The notes beneath the pieces were generated by a model. The model made no database searches, was not told the origin of the DNA, and saw only the letters and a program-made list of their open reading frames with translations. Source: Euptelea pleiosperma (Eukaryota; Streptophyta; Magnoliopsida; Ranunculales; Eupteleaceae). Taken from it: DNA of 64,000 bases. The stretch covers positions 35,730,674 to 35,794,673 of the forward strand of contig CM068546.1 in assembly GCA_035048495.1 (NCBI GenBank), read 5' to 3'. Shown one piece after another: positions 61,801 through 64,000 of this stretch; position 1 is the first letter of the stretch, and every line of letters begins with the position of its first letter. A program made the translations under genes and the position numbers.

Positions 61801-64000
61801 CTTCTTCAAAAACAGACATAAACACAGATAGAAACAAAGATGGTTACAGAAACTCTTTTACTTTTCTCCCAGACAAAAAACTCTCTTCAAATTTTTTTCT
61901 ATTTTCAACTAGAGTATGTCAAGTTTGAGATCGTCAGACCCTTCACTATTTGCTGGTAGTTAAAGGGAGAGATCATTAATTCCTAGGTAAATTTTGTCGA
62001 AATGGCCGAAATTTCGGTTTCAGGCTCCACCGAGACCAAAACACTAAAATTTTAAATTTTCAGATAAGTATTCCATTTAAGTAGAAAATGAGATAATTAA
62101 TATGTTTTCTCCAATAATTAAGGCACACATTAAGATTTCCATATCTTAGTGATTGTAGAGAGAGAGAGAGAGATTAGATTTTATTCCTATAAATAAGGGA
62201 TTTTAGAAATACATTAACGTAAATTGTTTTTTTCCAAAAATTTACCGAAATTTTGAAATTTCATCCGAAATCTCGATTTCAACTTGGGCCGAAGCCTAGT
62301 CGAAACCGAAATTTAAAACCCTGCTAGGAAAAGATTATTAATAGCCTGTCAGTATCTTCATTGCAAGGGGCGAATATCACTTTTAGGACAGCGAGCATTG
62401 CTCGTGCCTCGATTTACAAACCGATAAGTTCATCCTAATTTTAGTTTCTTGCTGATTATATTATTATATCCTTTTTCATTCCATTTTGGTAATTTTTTTT
62501 GTTATTTTATTTGGAGTTTCAAATTCAGCACATAATATTCAACATATTTTGGGGTTATAGATCATCCAAGATATGGCACATTTTATTGGACAGTTTGAAT
62601 TTTGCACAGGTGGAACTTTGGATCTATTGGATAAATTAATAGCAGACAACACCATACTATATATTAAATGATATAAGAAACTCATCACATAAGAGGTCCT
62701 GGAAGAGAGGTTTGACTTCTTAGTTGGTTAGCTTGAAATGCTGGTTTGAAGCTCTCTTGCTTGAGGGTAAATATTAGAAGTCACAAAGCAACTAGAGGTT
62801 AAGCGGCTAATCCAATATTCTTAATTGTGTTTAAATAGGATAGTTTAACCTTCCTTTTCCTCATGTTATGTGTGTTCACATTGTTCATTTTCGTGTAATA
62901 GAGATCATTTGATCCTATTTTCTTTTTGCCAAGTAAGCAAGAACTCTTTTTTAGAAATGAAACAAGAAATCATATAGGTCTTTACATATAGGCAATCTTA
63001 TTGGTTTTCCTTGCTAGTTCAGGAGTAATCATAGCAATCTTATTGGTTTTGTTAGGGTGAACTCATTGTTATAGCAAACGTTGGTGACTCTCGCGCTGTG
63101 CTGGCTACCACTTCCGATGATGGCAGCTTGGTTCCTGTTCAACTTACTATTGATTTCAAACCAAATTTACCTCGTAAGTTCCTCTCTGTAAGTTCTTCGG
63201 ATCTCTCTCTTCCATGGATCTTCACGCCACTGTTTATGTTGTTCACAGAGGAGGCTGAGCGGATAATGCAGTGCAAAGGGCGGGTATTCTGTTTACGTGA
63301 TGAACCAGGGCTGCATAGAGTTTGGCAACCAGATGGGGAAGCACCAGGATTGGCAATGTCAAGAGCCTTTGGGGATTACTGTGTTAAGGACTTTGGGGTT
63401 ATTTCTGTTCCTGAAGTCACTCAAAGAAGTATAACAAGTAGAGACCAATTTGTTGTGCTGGCAACAGATGGGGTATGTATTGACTTTTGGTACTTGGTAG
63501 TGCCAAACTTCTCCTTTATCAGACAATGCACCACTTCTTATTTTTCTTGGGTTTTAGCCTTCAAAGAAAGGATTTAGAAAAAATTCTCTTGATAATTTAG
63601 AGGGGGAAAACACCCAAAACATAATTGCAGGCTCAAGTTTTTTTAAATGAAGTATACGGCTAGCTAAAATAATGTACTCATCATCATCAACGCCTTATCC
63701 CAAATGTTTGGGGTCAACAACATGAATCCTATTTCTCCATTCAACTCTCTTTAGAGCTATATCTTCTGTCATGGCATGTCTTCATATTTTTTTTCTTACT
63801 ATTCAGATGTATTTAGTGTAAAAATTTTAAATTTCACAAAATGTTGAAATTTCAATTAATTAAAATAAATAGGAAACCTTCGTTAACTATTGAGTAAACT
63901 TTCACGATAGTCAACAAATGGCATACTTGTATATTCGGTGCACATTCAGGGGTTTGAGCAAGGATTTGATGGGTCCTACCTTGGAAGTATTCTATGCTAA
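58838..64000 (+). CDS. Protein phosphatase 2C, clade E (EGR type), 3' end beyond window
   Basis: Four exons are visible: 58838-59080, 59648-59956, 63056-63173 and 63249-63472, all GT-AG and in phase, coding for 298 aa. The usual length is about 370 aa, so the final exon or exons (after LATDG) lie past 64000. PP2C motifs: GVNQD (71-75), the metal-site FDGHGPWG (95-102), SGTTA, VGDSRAVL (193-200), RVWQPDGEAPGLAMSRAFGD and LATDG (294-298). The N-terminus MGHFSS fits N-myristoylation at Gly2, as proposed for Arabidopsis EGR phosphatases. Family knowledge: EGRs are plasma-membrane Ser/Thr phosphatases that restrain growth during drought. Intron 2 is 3.1 kb and contains an LTR-like stretch and a degenerate foldback. 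The part of the intron after exon 4 carries an RTE 3'-end fragment. Confidence 0.93.
61460..61930 (+). mobile_element. Possible solo LTR in PP2C intron 2
   Basis: TGTTGAAACTTTAGTCCCAC resembles LTR starts (TG, then GTCCCACATTG), and TATATAAAAGCG at about 61678 would be the LTR TATA box. The right end and target duplication were not found, so ends are approximate. Confidence 0.3.
61985..62330. repeat. Degenerate inverted repeat in PP2C intron 2
   Basis: GGCCGAAATTTCGGTTTC on the left and CGAAATCTCGATTTC, GTCGAAACCGAAATTT on the right. Probably an old MITE. Confidence 0.4.
63676..63795 (-). pseudogene. RTE LINE 3'-end fragment after PP2C exon 4
   Basis: Plus-strand CATCATCATCAACGCCTTAT, CCAAATGTTTGGGGTC and TCCATTCAACTCTC match, in antisense, the 3' terminal segment of the LINE at 51290-51380 in TEN1. 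Confidence 0.6.

Overview
The window is nuclear DNA of a flowering plant. The genes are split by many introns with ordinary GT-AG borders, the proteins are plant-specific forms (F-box/PP2, PXPH-type phospholipase D zeta, clade-E PP2C), and the intergenic DNA is AT-rich and packed with small non-autonomous transposons. The sequence does not fix the species. A woody basal eudicot or magnoliid would fit, but that is only an impression.

Layout. 1-6600: nested foldback elements and MITEs, no gene. 6605-8762 (-): F-box/PP2-B gene, 3 exons, flanked on both sides by copies of one 178-bp Mutator-like MITE. 9.1-14.8 kb: repeats, including a Harbinger-like element, a decayed Ty3/gypsy pol fragment, an L1 tail and a Helitron end. 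14804-17080 (-): TPR-like gene, 3 exons, with a Helitron and a hAT MITE in intron 1 and a Tourist MITE 80 bp upstream. 17.7-20.2 kb: repeats, including a foldback with an array of short palindromes. 20402-22663 (+): ribosomal protein L19 (eL19), 5 exons. 22.7-25.7 kb: MITEs. 25951-44716 (+): complete phospholipase D zeta gene, 19 coding exons, two Helitrons and a MITE in its introns. 44.7-46.0 kb: MITEs. 50300-53065 (+): TEN1 telomere-capping subunit, 3 coding exons, with a dead RTE-type LINE in intron 1 and a possible leader exon near 46.1-46.4 kb. 53.1-58.2 kb: MITEs. 58838-end (+): clade-E PP2C of the EGR type; its last exon or exons lie beyond the window.

All six genes could be assembled exon by exon with phases that agree at every junction. 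From memory, the order eL19 - PLD zeta 1 - PP2C matches Arabidopsis At3g16780 - At3g16785 - At3g16800, and F-box/PP2-B - TPR matches At1g80110 - At1g80130. The window therefore looks like two conserved gene clusters loosened by transposons. The genes do unrelated jobs: protein turnover, translation, phosphatidic acid signalling, telomere protection and phosphatase signalling.

I found no CRISPR array, no intact autonomous transposon and no convincing new enzymatic system. The most unusual items are an in-frame 42-nt GT-AG segment in the PLD zeta PX domain, a GC donor in PLD intron 1, an upstream ORF whose stop overlaps the PLD start, the palindrome-array foldback at 18.9-19.5 kb, and MITEs placed at core promoters.
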